A stretch of DNA of 35,579 nt, from NCBI GenBank assembly GCA_003427395.1, contig BFEA01000445.1:907570-943148 (forward strand). Direction: 5' to 3'. Under the pieces are notes generated by a model. It had not been told where the DNA came from. It searched no databases and saw only the letters and a program-made list of their open reading frames with translations. The DNA comes from Chara braunii. Lineage: Eukaryota; Streptophyta; Charophyceae; Charales; Characeae. Shown here one piece after another: positions 1-12,616 of the stretch. How positions within the stretch are numbered: the stretch's first letter is position 1; each line of letters opens with the position of its first letter. Made by a program: the position numbers and the translations under genes.

Positions 1-36
<36 letters not shown>
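1..36. repeat. (ATCT)n microsatellite
   Basis: The window opens inside a perfect ATCT tetranucleotide array of nine units. It continues off the left edge, so its full length is unknown, and it grades into a CT-rich stretch. Confidence 0.95.
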
Positions 37-364
37 CTCCCTCTTTCTCTCTCTTCTAGGGACCGCAACGAAATATTGGGCGTCGCCGCACATGACATGA
101 AGCGAAAAACAAAAGCAGTGCATCTTCTTGCAGAAAATGGCCATGCATACATGAGGAGATACAGCGGATGAGAGATAGAGGAGAGACGAAACAAAGAGGG
201 GGAAGGCGAGGGAGTAGACCAAGATAGCAATAGCGGAGTCAGATAATCCCGTGCCGCTTGTCCAATCAATATTTGTCCCAGAAATGTCGAATCAGATCCT
301 GGGCGATGCGCCCAGCACCTCTGCCTGAATTCCTACTGATAACCTCTCACACTCTTAGATTGGA

Positions 365-366
<2 letters not shown>

Positions 367-407
<41 letters not shown>
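367..407. repeat. (GA)n microsatellite, copy A
   Basis: An uninterrupted GA array sits inside the first copy of the 757-bp direct repeat. It is shorter than the matching tract in the second copy, so the two have changed length since duplication. Confidence 0.95.
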
Positions 408-412
<5 letters not shown>

Positions 413-1125
413 CTTCTTCCTCTTCTCAGCCCGCCATCTCCTTCTCCCCATCTCGACATTTGAATTCACTACATCAGCAGACTACGAGAGAAAAGAAACA
501 GAGTTTGGTGACATCGGATCTAGACTTGACTCTTGGACTTCAGACATGGCAACGATGGATTATTTGGGATTGGTAACGAAGACTTAGTGTTGACGACATT
601 CCCATCTTCCCCCTGTTCCTCGTCTGATCTCTCTCCTCTTCGTCTGATATGAATAAGGGACTGGCGCATTCTTCCTGCGCAGACGCCACGTCCCTTCACT
701 CCATGTTATGATGATGGTGTATGTTTGGTTAGCATTGCGACTTTGATTGGGATGATCATTTGGCATTCCTCTGCGTTATCCTAAACTATGTGAGGGAGGT
801 CAGTTCTCAGTTGGATCATTACGGCGTGCAAAAGGTGGAGATTCTCAGAGGAAGCAGGGTGATCACGTGGAAGGAGAGTGCGCAAGGAGAAGAGGGAGGA
901 AGAGAGAGAGAAGGAGAAGATACCGCAAATGAGAGGTAGAGGAGAGACGAAACAAAGAGGGGGAAGGCTCGGGAGTAGACCAAGATAGCAATAGCGAAGT
1001 CAAATAATGTCGTGCCGCGTGTCCAATCAATATCTGTCCCAAAAATGTCGAATCAGATCCTGGGCGATGCGCCCAGCACCTCTATCTGAATTCCTACTGA
1101 TAACCTCTCACACTCTCAGATTGGA

Positions 1126-1128
<3 letters not shown>

Positions 1129-1180
<52 letters not shown>
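1129..1180. repeat. (GA)n microsatellite, copy B
   Basis: This GA array occupies the same position in the second copy of the direct repeat. It is about ten bases longer than its partner, and the flanking single-copy bases are nearly identical. Confidence 0.95.
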
Positions 1181-1185
<5 letters not shown>

Positions 1186-2273
1186 CTTCTTCCTCTTTTC
1201 AGCCCGCCATCTCCTTCTCCCCCTCTCGACATTTGAATTCACTACATCAGTAGACTACGAGAGAAAAGAAACAGAGTTTGGTGACATCGGATCTAGACTT
1301 GACTCTTGGACTTCAGACATGGCAACGAAGGATTATTTGGGATTGGTAACGAAGACTTAGTGTTGACGACATTCCCATCTTCCCCCTGTTCCTCGTCTAA
1401 TCTCCGAAGGAGGGTGATCACGTGGAAGGAGAGTGCGCAAGGAGAAGAGGGAGGAAGAGAGAGAGAAGGAGAAGAGGAGAAAGAAGACGAAGAAGAAAAC
1501 GGGGATTAAGAGGAGGAAGAGAGAGAGGAAGACAGACAAGCGTTAGTATGTGTGTGCGTGAAAGAGAGAAATCAACAAATTCTACGACCTACGGCTCACC
1601 GCACGTTACTTGGACTAATAAAACGAACAGATCAAAAGTCGTAGTGTATGTTCCCACGTTTCAGTGGAAGATTCATTTCGTTTTTTTTTTTGCGCATCCT
1701 ATCGATGGTGCGTTTTGTGTAAGCATGTATGTGTGAAACGTTGGCTATCGGCTCCGAATACAGAGCGCCCCTGGCAATAGTGCATCGGGTCTGAAAAAGA
1801 TGGCTCGTATGCCTTTTTCTTCTAAATCGTTATTATTAGTATTGTTATTATTATTATTACTATTATTATTATTATCATTGTTATTGTCAGCGTATGGTGA
1901 TCCTACGGGACACGTGGCATCTGTGTGATGGGGAAGCGAAGGTGAGAGTGGTACGAGAATCATACCTGGTGCCAGAAAGCATACGACGTTGAACGCCACA
2001 TGCTCGTACTTCAAAAATGTTGTTGGCATCATCTTTCAACTCATAGTATAAGACAGATAGGATCTGCCACATGTAAACTGGGCGCTGAGCGTTAGATAGG
2101 ATATCAACTTTGGTTATTCATCGATGATGATGATGATGAGACTACTCCAACGTTATCAATTATGAGCTCTTGATATGATTCTCGTGATGCCATGTTGCTG
2201 TTGATTCGAAGTAAAGACTGTCGGGACTCATATGAAGGATGCTGTTTGATTATTGAAGTTCTCTATTTTACGA

Positions 2274-2275
<2 letters not shown>

Positions 2276-2332
<57 letters not shown>
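2276..2332. repeat. (ATT)n microsatellite
   Basis: A perfect ATT array of about 19 units, one of the tracts embedded in the satellite units. Confidence 0.95.
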
Positions 2333-2335
<3 letters not shown>

Positions 2336-2545
2336 GCGTAGGTCTACTTGGCATCTATGAGTACGGGATCGAGATTGCGAGGGGTGCGAAAGACAAACCT
2401 GGTAATGCAGGCGAACGGCATGGGTCGAGATCTGCTCGTACTTAGGAAGCTGATGACAACATTAGTGGGATCGCAGATAAATTAGATAGGACTTCCCATT
2501 TGAACGCTGGCGCCGAACAGCAGACGGGATGCCGGCGTCTGAATA

Positions 2546-2571
2546 ATGATGATGATGATGATGATGATGAT
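2546..2571. repeat. (GAT)n microsatellite
   Basis: A short perfect GAT array. A shorter GATGATGATGATGA run occupies the comparable place near 2123 in the preceding satellite unit. Confidence 0.9.
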
Positions 2572-3222
2572 GTGTGGGCACTTACCGTGTATTGACGGTA
2601 GTCTCCATGGGCAGCATCGTCAAGTACTTAAGACTGTCACTGCTACCAACAGTTGCGTTGTCTTTCTGTAGTTATCATCACACTATTGCTTTGTTTTCTT
2701 GCATTATTTTTATTGTTATTATTATTATTTTATTATTAAAGGCGTGATGATCTTGGGTACTCGTGGAATCTGTGTATTGGGATCAAGGCCGAGAGGGATA
2801 CGATAAAACATACCCCGGTGTTGAAAGCGTGCAACAGTGGTAGCCATATGCTCGTACTTCGGGAGTACTGTTGGTGTCATCCTTCGACTTCATAGTGAAG
2901 AATAGATAGGACCAACCACGTATAGTATGCGGCTGATCATATGGGTATGATGCTGTTTGACTTGAAGTTCGCTTCTGATCATCTATCCCGCATAGACGAG
3001 ATCCACCATCTCTAGTCTGAGTACAGAGTGTCAGAAAAGGGATTCTGACATTGGGTCTGAGTTGATGATGAAGAGATTATCTGAACGTTGTCAAGTAAGA
3101 GTTCTTTGTTTTTTTTTATGGACTCATGATGCAATGTTGCTTTTGGATCGCAGTGACGCCTATCTAATCTCATGTATATGATGCTGCTTGGTTTCTGATG
3201 TTCGCTATCGCCCATTTCCTTG

Positions 3223-3225
3223 TTA

Positions 3226-3278
<53 letters not shown>

Positions 3279-3290
3279 GTTATTATTATT
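3223..3290. repeat. (ATT)n microsatellite
   Basis: A long ATT array with one GTT interruption. The poly-Tyr and poly-Ile reading frames across it are simply the translated repeat. Confidence 0.95.
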
Positions 3291-3344
3291 TGTTTATTTT
3301 TAGACTTGCTTTCTTTCTTACTTCACGTGCACGTAAGCAGCTGG

Positions 3345-5060
3345 TACACCACACGTGTGGCCAACGCCCAACTCAAAACCCAAAGATAAGGAAGCTTGGA
3401 ACGCAGTTCGAGTACAAGTTTACATCAACTGGCTATGGCACATGGCGCCTACAACTCTCAACTCGACACTGTGTCCAACTCACCGTACACACACTCATAC
3501 TTTGCACGCTGCCTACAGCTATGGCGGCGGTGGCCACCTCTACCTCTATCCTATGACTAAACTCTCTTCACTGGCCGCTTTGACTTCAGACCATCTGCAG
3601 ATATCCTAGCACAAGTCGCTCAGACAACACTTCTGCATGGCTTCCGCAGCAAATGAATGTTTGGATAGGCATTACTTCTTGATTTATACTCCTGTAGTGC
3701 GTTGGTTTGCCTTTGTTTCCCAAACCCCAGTACACACAATCCTGCGTGGTACTTGCTGACTGGACTGAGCGGGATTGGGATTGTGTAATGCTTACTCAGT
3801 AAGGTGGGGGACAGATGCTGAAGGAAGGACAAACGAACAAACAGAAACTATCAGACAAACAGACGAACGTAGACAGAACGGTATCAGAGTAATGGACAGG
3901 CATCGACAAGCTAGACAAACACAAACCTGACAAACGAGAACAGACCTGCCCACAAGGATAGACACAGAAGGACGGACGGACAGATTAACTGAAACCATCC
4001 GGCACAAACAAAACAAACGTCTCATACAGTCGAAACGAGCAGGCAGTCAAACTGAGACAATCAAAACAGAGACAAGGAGGCACAAACTGAGGCAGATCAG
4101 ACAAGACGTGTAGAAGGACAAAGAAAACAAGATCAGACAGGACGACATAGAGCAACAGACGCCAGACTAGGATCCCGACATCAGTTCTGCGTTGATAATA
4201 ATGGGGTTATGCTAGTACGGTCAATTGTGAGTTTTCCTGTGTTCTTATAGGAAGAGAACTGACATGCAAATCTGCGTTCGGGCGAGGCCACGACTATCTG
4301 GTCGTATGTGTATTGACGTTGTTTGATTCTTGAAATCCGCCATCACTTATTTTCTTTGCATTTTATCGTTTCCTAATTTAGACTATTATTAGTATTATTA
4401 TTATTATTATTGACATTCAAACTTGTGTCTTTTATATTTTCTCGTGCATACAAATAGATAGCATGCCATGCTAGCGGCCAGCGGCTATAACGCAAAACTC
4501 TAAAGTATGAGAATTTAGAATACAGTTCGAATACAAGTTTACATCAGATGGCTATGGCGCGCAACGCCCGAGAGGCAAACGAGACAGGAACTGACGGACA
4601 ACGACAACCAGGCAAACACACATTCAAATAGACAGATCGACAACACAGAAAACGTACAAACACAGACAAATAAACAAACAGATAGACAAGAAACAACAAA
4701 CAAACAGGACACTGTGACGGTCACACCCACGGTGACACAGTCACGCAACTGATACACTGTGACAGTTGCCCACACGATGACACAGTCACACACGCAGTAA
4801 CAATGAAATGTCCACTGCGTCCTCTGGGCTTACTGCAGACCTCCCTGCACAAGTCGCTGTGACAGGACTTCCGCATGGCTCAAGCACGAGTGAATCAATG
4901 GTCGGGCACTGCCTCCCAACTTATACCTCTGTGACTCGTTTGGTCTGCCCTTTTTATCAGTCCATGGTACATGCAGTCCCCCATACTGCTTGCTGGACCA
5001 GACTGGGAATGACTGAATCGTGCCTCGTCCCCTGGTGAGAGAAAAGAGAGGGAGACAAAT
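3345..5060. repeat. Diverged direct duplication with ACAG-rich insert
   Basis: Two related segments, about 3345-3790 and 4455-5040, share an ACAGTTCGA/ACGCAGTTCGA block followed by AGTACAAGTTTACATCA-type sequence. They also share a CACAAGTCGCT block followed by TTCCGCATGGCT-type sequence. Between or inside them lie ACAGACAAAC-type low-complexity stretches (about 3815-4160 and 4570-4700) and a run of CACTGTGAC/CACAGTCAC motifs (about 4710-4795). Reading frames here look like incidental translations, and none resembles a known protein. Confidence 0.7.
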
Positions 5061-5149
5061 AGGCACGAACATACAGACAAACGGTGACTAACAAACTCCT
5101 CCTCCTCCTGCACTTGCTGCGGATGCTGTTGCTTCGTGTATGTGTGCGT

Positions 5150-5228
5150 ATGTATGTGTTCGAGTCTTGAGTGTTTCAGTATTTGAATGTTTGGATGTTT
5201 CAGTGTTTCAGTATTTCAATGTTTGAGG
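5150..5228. repeat. Short degenerate tandem repeat, GTTTCAGTA-like
   Basis: A motif of about 8-9 bases (GTTTCAGT, GTATTTGAAT, GTTTGGAT and variants) repeats imperfectly several times just left of the AT-rich island. It has no coding potential. Confidence 0.6.
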
Positions 5229-5279
5229 CCATAGATTGACGTTCACTGCCTCGCTTCAACATAAGTAGATAGAACATCG

Positions 5280-5676
5280 AAATCAGATATCGTACTTTGT
5301 ATATTACAAAATTAGTTTAAAATTGCCAAGCTAACGTCGCGGTCGTAATATCAACAAATACTCAACCAACAACGTCTACATGTCCTTCGTATTAATATAC
5401 GTCTCCCCTTTTTGAAACTTTTAATCACCGTATGACTTAGATTCATAAAATATAACAAAACCTATAAATAATAAAAATATATATATAAATCTATATTTTA
5501 CATATTCTTCTAAAATTGTATTTTCATAATTTATGCTTATAGTTTTCCTGTTCTATATTTTTGTTGTGTTGATGAAAAAACAGGGCAAGATTATTTTGCA
5601 CTCAGAAGTTTGAAGACCATTCGAATTATAACTTCTTGAATTGAAATTCAAATTCGAGAAAACTTTGTATTCGACA
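5280..5676. other. Left AT-rich margin, no gene seen
   Basis: This is AT-rich sequence between the composition break and the X1 start codon. It includes a TATATATATAAATCTATAT stretch near 5479 that could serve as a TATA element for X1, but such strings are common in DNA this AT-rich. I saw no clear Helitron 5' end. Confidence 0.5.
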
Positions 5677-6682
5677 ATGGATATTCCTTCGAGCACGGGA
5701 CAAAGACGCATTCGATCTCGCCGTTCACCAGAACACGCTTCTTTGATCCAATGCTACAAAACTATTATCCTCGAAATGCAAATACTCCGCCGCATTCGTT
5801 GATAATATTGCAAAATATTTAGTTTGGATTTTTTGCTGCATTTTCACGAATAGTTTATAGTATTATAGGTAATCCGATTATTGCACCAGCTTTAGATGAT
5901 TTTTTTGTTATTGATCCTTTTCGTGCAATTTTAATTCCATTATTGCTTTTTGTTGTCCATTATAATCCAGTTGAAGTCACAAGAGCACAATATACATACC
6001 ATTCTGAATATGATTTCATTCCTAATACCAATCAACTTTTCGATTTTTTGCAACATTCAGCATTACTAACATTTCGTTCGGATCAAAGAGCATTTTTTGT
6101 TATTGACGATAATACTGCTCTGCGTATAATGTCGCATTCATATTTTTCTTATACTCTTCTTTCTTTAATTACTTTCAATGGAAATGTAGTACATTCTTTA
6201 TCCTTTGGAGCCAGAGAAATGTATGAAGAGCGTGTTAAAGAATATGTAAGAATTAATCGTACAAATTTCAGAATTACTTTTTGTTCATTAACACTTTGCT
6301 TATGCACATTTATTATTCCTATACCAACAGAAATATCTCGCTACAGAGGAGTTGCCTTAAGACAATTTTTGCACATCGCTCATATTACGATTCGTTCATA
6401 TTAACATCGCTCATCGATCTTAGCCAACATTTGTTATTCGCTTTTGCACATCATCAAAATAATAATCCTGCCTTTCTTGCTGAATGGTTTCTTTGGGGTC
6501 CCGGACTATGGTTTTATTATATAATCAACCACATAAATCATTCTTCAATGTTTTACTCATATTTTTCTTCTCATTTAAATCATCTGTCATTACCTTTTAC
6601 ACAACTTCGGCATGCCTTCAGAATTAATCACGATGCAAATGACTTCGCATTTTTCATAATCCAGTCATCTAGAAACGATTAA
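5677..6682 (+). pseudogene. X1: broken copy of unrecognised protein family X
   Basis: I do not recognise this family. The copy aligns along its length with X2 at 15412. Both begin M-D with S-x-G soon after. Shared segments include FDPxLxNYYP, NPIIAP, FVIDPFR, HYNPxEVTRAQY, SDQRxFFxID, LSLITF, GPGxWFYYIxNHI and a C-terminal AFRxxHDxND. X1 is a pseudogene: one frameshift lies near 5750, an in-frame TAG near 5819, and a second frameshift near 6370-6400, after which the frame runs to TAA at 6680. Hydrophobic stretches in the middle could be membrane-associated or buried. Similarity to X2 looks like roughly half of residues by eye, so the duplication is old. Confidence 0.7.
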
Positions 6683-7940
6683 ATAATGTATTTGATTTTT
6701 TTTTTTTATAATTTTTTTTTTAATTTTTTTCTCGTAAGTTTACAAAGGTTTTAATATTAGTTATGTCATAAATAATACTTAAGTCGTTGTATATTAAAAT
6801 TCAGAGTTCTTTAGAATAATTAAAAACAAGCTTGCTTAATAGCCGTATTCAACATATACAATGCATATCATTAATAAAAACTACTTGTTCTTTCGACTAT
6901 CGAATCATTTAGCGCTTTCTGATATTGTCGATACAAAAGATAGAAATAATAAAAAGAAAGAATCTCTAAAATATGAATTTTTTCGATTTGACATCTTGTT
7001 ACAAATTCATGTCAAAGCTGTGTTGTTCAATGTAACTGTTTTCATTTTATAAGAATATACTGAATTTTATTCTCTATGTCAAAAATTTCAGATTTTTCGA
7101 CAACATTTTTGGATATAATCATTTGTCATCGACATTCAATTCTACAATTTATACATTTTTTTTTTTTTTTCAAATACATTGTTTTATAACTTTTTAATTT
7201 TTTTTTTTTAATTATTTTTTATTGCTTGTTTATTTCTTATATTCTTTACAAAGGAAAAACCTTTTCAATTTGTTGGTTTTGTTTAATGCGTTTTTTTTAT
7301 TAATCATTTTTTTGCAAATAATGTATTTCGTTTTTTCAATAATCTTTAAATCTTCTTTATTTCAATTTTTTTTTTTTTTTTACGTTTTTGCAAAAAAAAA
7401 AAAATTTTCAAAGCTATGTTGTTACATTGTAATTGTTTTCATTTTATAAAAACATACTGAATTTCGTTTTCTATATCAAGAATTTCGAAACTTTCGACAA
7501 GATTTTTGCATATCATAATTGTTGCAACCTTTTTGAGGTTTTTTTTTTTCCATTGTTATTATTACTTGTTTTTTTTCTATCTCCTTTAAAATGCAAAAAT
7601 ATTTTCATTTTATTGCTTCCTTTTAATGTCATTTTTTTTCTAATGAATTTTACTGCAAATAATATATTTCCTCTTTTTAATACTTTTTAAATGTTTTTTA
7701 TTTCAAATTGTTTTTTTTATTTTGTTTTTGCAGAAAATTCATTCCAATACAAAAAACCAACTGTTAATAAATAATAATTAATACAAATAAATCTTTAGAA
7801 ATCAAATTACATCATCATACAACAATATATGTTTTTTCCTTATCATACATCTATTAAAAAAAAATATATTTTGTTTAATGTAATTATCGTTTGTATCAAA
7901 CAATTTTCATAAATTTCTCAACTTTTTTGTCATATTTCAC
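6683..7940. repeat. Non-coding AT-rich spacer with diverged tandem duplication
   Basis: This is mostly T-rich non-coding sequence upstream of the replicase. Within it, about 7011-7400 and about 7406-7740 are two diverged copies of one unit. Both hold a TGTTTTCATTTTATAA-like block (TTGTTTTCATTTTATAA in the second), an ATACTGAATTT block, a TTTCGACAA block, then a T-rich arm ending TTTTTGCA. Short reading frames here are low-complexity Phe/Leu/Ile strings and are not credible genes. The spacer probably contains the replicase promoter. Confidence 0.65.
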
Positions 7941-7956
7941 TTTCTTTCTAAAACAA
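7941..7956 (+). promoter_or_regulatory. 16-bp leader motif at replicase start
   Basis: TTTCTTTCTAAAACAA abuts the replicase start; its last A is the first base of the ATG. The identical 16 bases recur at 16564-16579, 75 bp upstream of the Y1 start codon. A shared promoter, 5' leader or splice-acceptor-like pyrimidine tract is possible. The function is inferred only from position and identity. Confidence 0.4.
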
Positions 7957-10900
7957 TGTCGTCGTCTTGTTCGAAAGAGTACAAATCTAGTAAAAAAAAA
8001 AAAAAAAAAACAGGAACTACAGAATAACGAGAAATGCGATTAGCAAAACAACGTGCAGCAACTCGCATACGTAGACTTAATGAAAACGAAGAAACTCGCA
8101 AAAAACGTTTAGCATATAATGCAGCTTGGGAGAAACAAGCAAGATTGAAAAAAAAAAAATTGAACAGTTCATTATCACAAAATAATACATCGACTCTATT
8201 ACTATATACAGAAAATAATATTCATAACACCAAAAAAACAAATTCGTAAATTCAAAATATATTATCACAAAAATAAAACATTAACAATTCGATATCATCA
8301 AAAACTAATTCATTTTACTCGTCTTCAATCCAAATTTGCGAAAATGAAATATTATCAAAAAATTAAGAAACAAGATTAGAAAAACGACGTATAGCTGCTC
8401 GTTTACGAAGACTTTATGAAAACAAAGAAGCTCGAGCAAAACACCTAGCATATCAAGCAACTTGACGTAAACAAGCAAAACTAAAAAAGTCACAAATTAA
8501 TAATTAAATCTTGGAAAATATAACATCGTTTGAATCATTTGGTGAAAAAACAGTCATTGATAACATTGAAAATCAATATTCTAGCACAAAAAATATTTTA
8601 TTACAAAATGAATCAAATACATATTGTATTTGAAATATATCTAATACAAACAAAATTTCAAATAAACCAATTAAACATATACGGTTAAAAACTCTTGCAC
8701 GAAGACAATCACATATATCATCATCAAATTTTTGTTTAAACATACCCAAAATACCTGAAAATCTAAATCAATTAATCAAACACATACGCCTCAAAACACT
8801 TGCCCGTTCAAATAACAAGATCGAAAAAAATATAATTACACCGGCATTCATTTCACCAATTTCAGAATCGCAAAAAGATGATTTCGCAGAAAACATATCA
8901 CAACAATTAAATCCTACACAATTAGTAGAAATAACATGTTGAGTTTGTGATAAATTAGTTTTACGAATTCATATTCATAAATATTCGCCAAACGATTCAA
9001 AAATTTTAAATTGTATGCATAAATATTTACATAATCTTGAACCTTCTTTACACCCCGATCTTATCATATATTATAATTGTAGTAATCTATGTCCCTTACT
9101 AAAAAATATCATGTTGTCTGAAAAAGGTTTTATTATTGAATCCAATAAAAATACAATATTAAATATATGCAAAGAATATAACAATGTTTTGGTTAATTCA
9201 CATCCACAAATATATCTACCAAAATTTGCAATTGCTAATCATTTTTTCATTGGTAGATTATCGTTATTTTTACAATAAGTCACTTGGCCTAAATTATTAA
9301 TGACGAGCTTAACAAATATATTTGCACAAACAAGAATTATGCGAGGAGGAATGCATCGTCCAATACGTTCACATTTGCTCGTATTCGATGCAATTCCAGG
9401 TCCAGTTGCAACCTAATTGCCTAAATCGATAACAAAAGACATGCATTACCGGATAATTTTAGCCGGTCCTTTTATAACAATAATTTCTATTCCAATATAA
9501 AATTCAACAAAACACAACCAGACTCTATTTCAATCAATGATCTTATGTATATTTCAAAATATATAATTGAAAATTTGTCATCTGATACTACTCATGCTAA
9601 TGAATTAGATAATGAACAAGATGGATTAAATGCACCTCCAGAAACTTGCAACGAAAGTACAAATATTGAAAAATCTGTTTTTTTTCCACATGAAATTGGA
9701 ACAATAGACAATGATATTGAAAACTCAATAATTGAACAATTATCTAAAACTAATGATAAATAATTTATTTTCAATATTCATACATCATCCAAATTTGCAA
9801 ATATGTTTGATCCCTATTTAGAACCTAAAATGTTTCCACATTTGTTTCCATATGGTCGAGGACATTCATGAGAATAAAAAGACGAATTCTCGTCTCACAA
9901 CAACTATGTACACAACATTATTGTCTATTAAGTAGTCGACAATTTGCACAAGATCCGTATTATACGTTAGTAAATTTTGATTGATTTTCGCTCGACCACG
10001 GATATAAATTTTCAAATATTACTTGCAAAAACCACCCACAACTACATCAACCTGTTGCTAAAATTACAACTAATATGCTTAAAATTGGATTACAAAATGC
10101 TCGACGACGTCGCTGTGGTCACATTGTACCTAACGATGATCCAGCTGTAAGGCAATTGCTTCAACATGTCGAATGCGTTTCTGCACATGTGTGAAGAAGC
10201 AATGCTGAGCAACGAACACGACGTCAAGAAGCATTTGCAACTTGTGATCGTTTTGGTCAACCAAGTTTGTTTATTACATTAACACCGAATACTGATACAA
10301 CATATACCTTCGCATCATACGTTGGACTTCTAAATATTCAAGACTTTTGCAATATTTTTATAAATACTTTTGAAATAAATACAGAACAACTCAAAGAATT
10401 ATCAATGGATGATAACATTGCATCAGCGCGTCTCTTTGATCGATTAATACTTATCTTCTTACATAATGTTCTCGGATTCGATCCTGTTACACATAAGAGC
10501 AAACCCAAAGGAGGTATATTTGGCAATGTCAAAGCATATTTTGGAATGGTGGAAACACAAGGACGAGGAACTTTATATTTACATGCACTCATTTGGCTTG
10601 AAAATACACCATTGACACTTCTTGAATTTGACAAATTACGAACTTGTAATAATCAATTTCATGAATCAGTAATGCAATATGTTAATAGCATCGTAACTAC
10701 ACGTGGAACTAAGGACATTTCATTACTCTCTTGTACAGAATGTCATGCTTTACCACCCTGTTATATACCACATCCAATTTCTTCCTCGGCACGTTGCTCA
10801 CCGTCTTAAAAAAATAAAATAAAATCAGAATATGAACCTACAAGTTTAAAATGTAAACATTGTAATACACTTTTTAGTTCACAACACATACATCAGCAAC

Positions 10901-12304
10901 AAATTATAGAATCTAATTCATCACTTGGCTATAACAAATTATCTGATTTCAATCTTCCAAGAGCCAATTATATTCATATGACTGATGATATATTTCACAC
11001 GCATCCTATAAGTCAAACTCTTTTAGCAATTCCTCCACGTTGTCTTTTTTTTTCTTCGTCATTGCCTGCACTTCTTTATTTGGTTCAAACACACCATTGG
11101 ACACATACTAATTCATGTTTTAAAAAAAAAATGCATGAATAAAAATGAACAAATATGTCGATGTCTTTTTCCACGTGAACATTGCGAAAAACTACGTTAC
11201 ATGAAACAGGAATTGAATTAGCACGTGCATCTGGAGATGAATACATCAATGCTTATAATAATATCATCTTATCAAGTTACAAATGTAATCATGATATTCA
11301 ACCTCTATTTGGTGGTGTTGAAGCAACAGAACGAATATTTTATTGTTGTAACTATACAACAAAAAATCAACATAAAGTTGATTATGAAATCGCTCCCCGC
11401 TTAGCTGCTTTCAACGCAAGACAACGCAAAGAACAACTAGTTGAAGAAGAAACCCCTTTTTCAACTGAAACAAAAAATCGTCGCCGATTATCATCTCAAC
11501 TCTTTAGTATGACTAATAAACAAAAAATTGCAGGTCCACTTTGTCCATTATATTTATTAAGACAATCTTGTGCTTATCAAAGTCATACATATAAAACGAT
11601 TCTTTTATACAATATGTTAAAACAAATACTTAATGACAAAGAAACTGTATGTTCTTTAGAATAAATAAATAAAACATACATTTTTTCTCATCCCTTAGAC
11701 GATTATATTTATTGTCCAAATTCGCTTACAAATATATGTTTGTATGAATTTGTCATGCAATTTTATTGACATAATAAATCTTCTTTATCAGGAAATTAAA
11801 GAGGATTTCTTGCCCAATCATCCGTTATATAAACAAAAATGTTTAAATACATACAAATATCCATGTGTACCAGTTATTCCTTATTCTATGCGTACTCCTT
11901 ATTTAGAAACTTGTACAAATGAAGAAAACAAAACACGACATGCTCAAATTTTCCTTTTCTTATTCAAGCAATTTCGCAAATTATCTGATTTAATTCAAAA
12001 TGATGAAAATTGGCATGACGAATTTATCTCTTTTTATAAAAAAATGTCGGTATTTGTTCATAATATATGTTTACAGATGCAAGATTATCATATTGCACGC
12101 AACCGTGCAAACAAAATTCAAAACAATAGATCAACTCAATATACAGAATACGACAATAACGACAAAGATTTAGATTGTCCTTCAGAACAGTCAACAAAAA
12201 ATGATTTTCTATTTTTTGATACATTAGATGATAATATCTCAGATAATACATCAAATGAAGACAATAATGATATGAACGATTACATTCTAATGATTGATCT
12301 TTAA
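7956..12304 (+). pseudogene. Helitron replication initiator (Rep, HUH/Y2), degenerate
   Basis: This would nick and join the transposon ends during rolling-circle transposition. The start at 7956 (M-S-S-S-C) follows a shared leader motif. One frame runs to about 9500 without an indel but with TAA and TGA stops. It holds two arginine-rich STPR-like repeats (from about 8028 and 8367) and a second repeat pair, KHIRLKTLAR, near 8674 and 8779. A conserved linker follows (RGGMHRPIRSH, FDAIPGPVAT, near 9345-9415), then DPYLEPKMFPHLFPYGRG near 9810. The Helitron_like_N domain follows, with FITLTPN at 10270, FGNVKAYFG and VETQGRGTL before 10576. The HUH pair reads Y-L-H (10576-10584), so the first His is lost. 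The tyrosine motif FYCCNYTTK (from 11338) keeps both Tyr and the Lys. Frameshifts lie near 9925, 11130-11170 and 11670-11740. The last segment (from 11744, FLPNHPLYKQK onward) matches the Rep-helicase linker. Confidence 0.85.
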
Positions 12305-12616
12305 TTAATAAAGAAACAAAATATTTCAAATCAAATTTCGAAACTAATGACACCATCTATCAATCAAACCTTAAAAACATATAATACATTACATAAAATT
12401 TTAGATATTGATATGACTTTGGCATAGACAAAAACAAAACTATCTAATGTATCTGAAATACCAAATTTAATTTCAAATTGGAATACTATCCCCTTATCAA
12501 CTCGTGTACAATTAATTACAGATGTACTTTAACCACAAAAATGTATACAAACACCTAACTCTAAACCATCAAGTTCCTCTATATCTAATTTCCCTACAAT
12601 TTCTGAAGTTTCGCAA

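Larger units (their letters stand above)
171..1500. repeat. Two-copy direct repeat, about 757 bp period
   Basis: The segment from about 171 recurs with few mismatches from about 928. Both copies share the GAGGAGAGACGAAACAAAGA stretch, a GTCCAATCAATAT block, an AGATTGGAAGA lead into a (GA)n tract and a TTCAGACATGGCAACGA block. The A-copy tail at about 855-905 (AGGGTGATCACGTGGAAGG) recurs at about 1410-1460. Copy A carries roughly 230 bp at about 620-850 that copy B lacks. Arg/Glu-rich reading frames here are translated GA repeats and not genes. Confidence 0.85.
1740..5060. repeat. Degenerate satellite with embedded (ATT)n and (GAT)n tracts
   Basis: A composite unit recurs with strong divergence. 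Its parts are an ATT-type tract, then a TGGCATCTGTG-like block, then ATGCTCGTACTTC, then AGATAGGA, and in some units a GAT run. ATT-type tracts lie near 1832, 2276, 2705, 3223 and 4384, giving spacings of about 430-515 bp and then a longer interval. ATGCTCGTACTT-type blocks occur near 2000, 2435 and 2850. The last two units carry extra sequence described as the 3.35-5.06 kb duplication. No gene is visible. Confidence 0.75.

Noticed and set aside
258-1360. Reading frames of about 110 codons rich in Glu-Arg
   Set aside because: They are translated (GA)n tracts in a duplicated non-coding segment.
3188-3556. Reading frame with a poly-Tyr or poly-Ile run
   Set aside because: It is the (ATT)n microsatellite translated in two frames; the flanks lack protein-like features.
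4539-5113. Several 70-85 codon frames on both strands
   Set aside because: They overlap low-complexity ACAG and CACTGTGAC repeats and conflict with each other, with no conserved motif.
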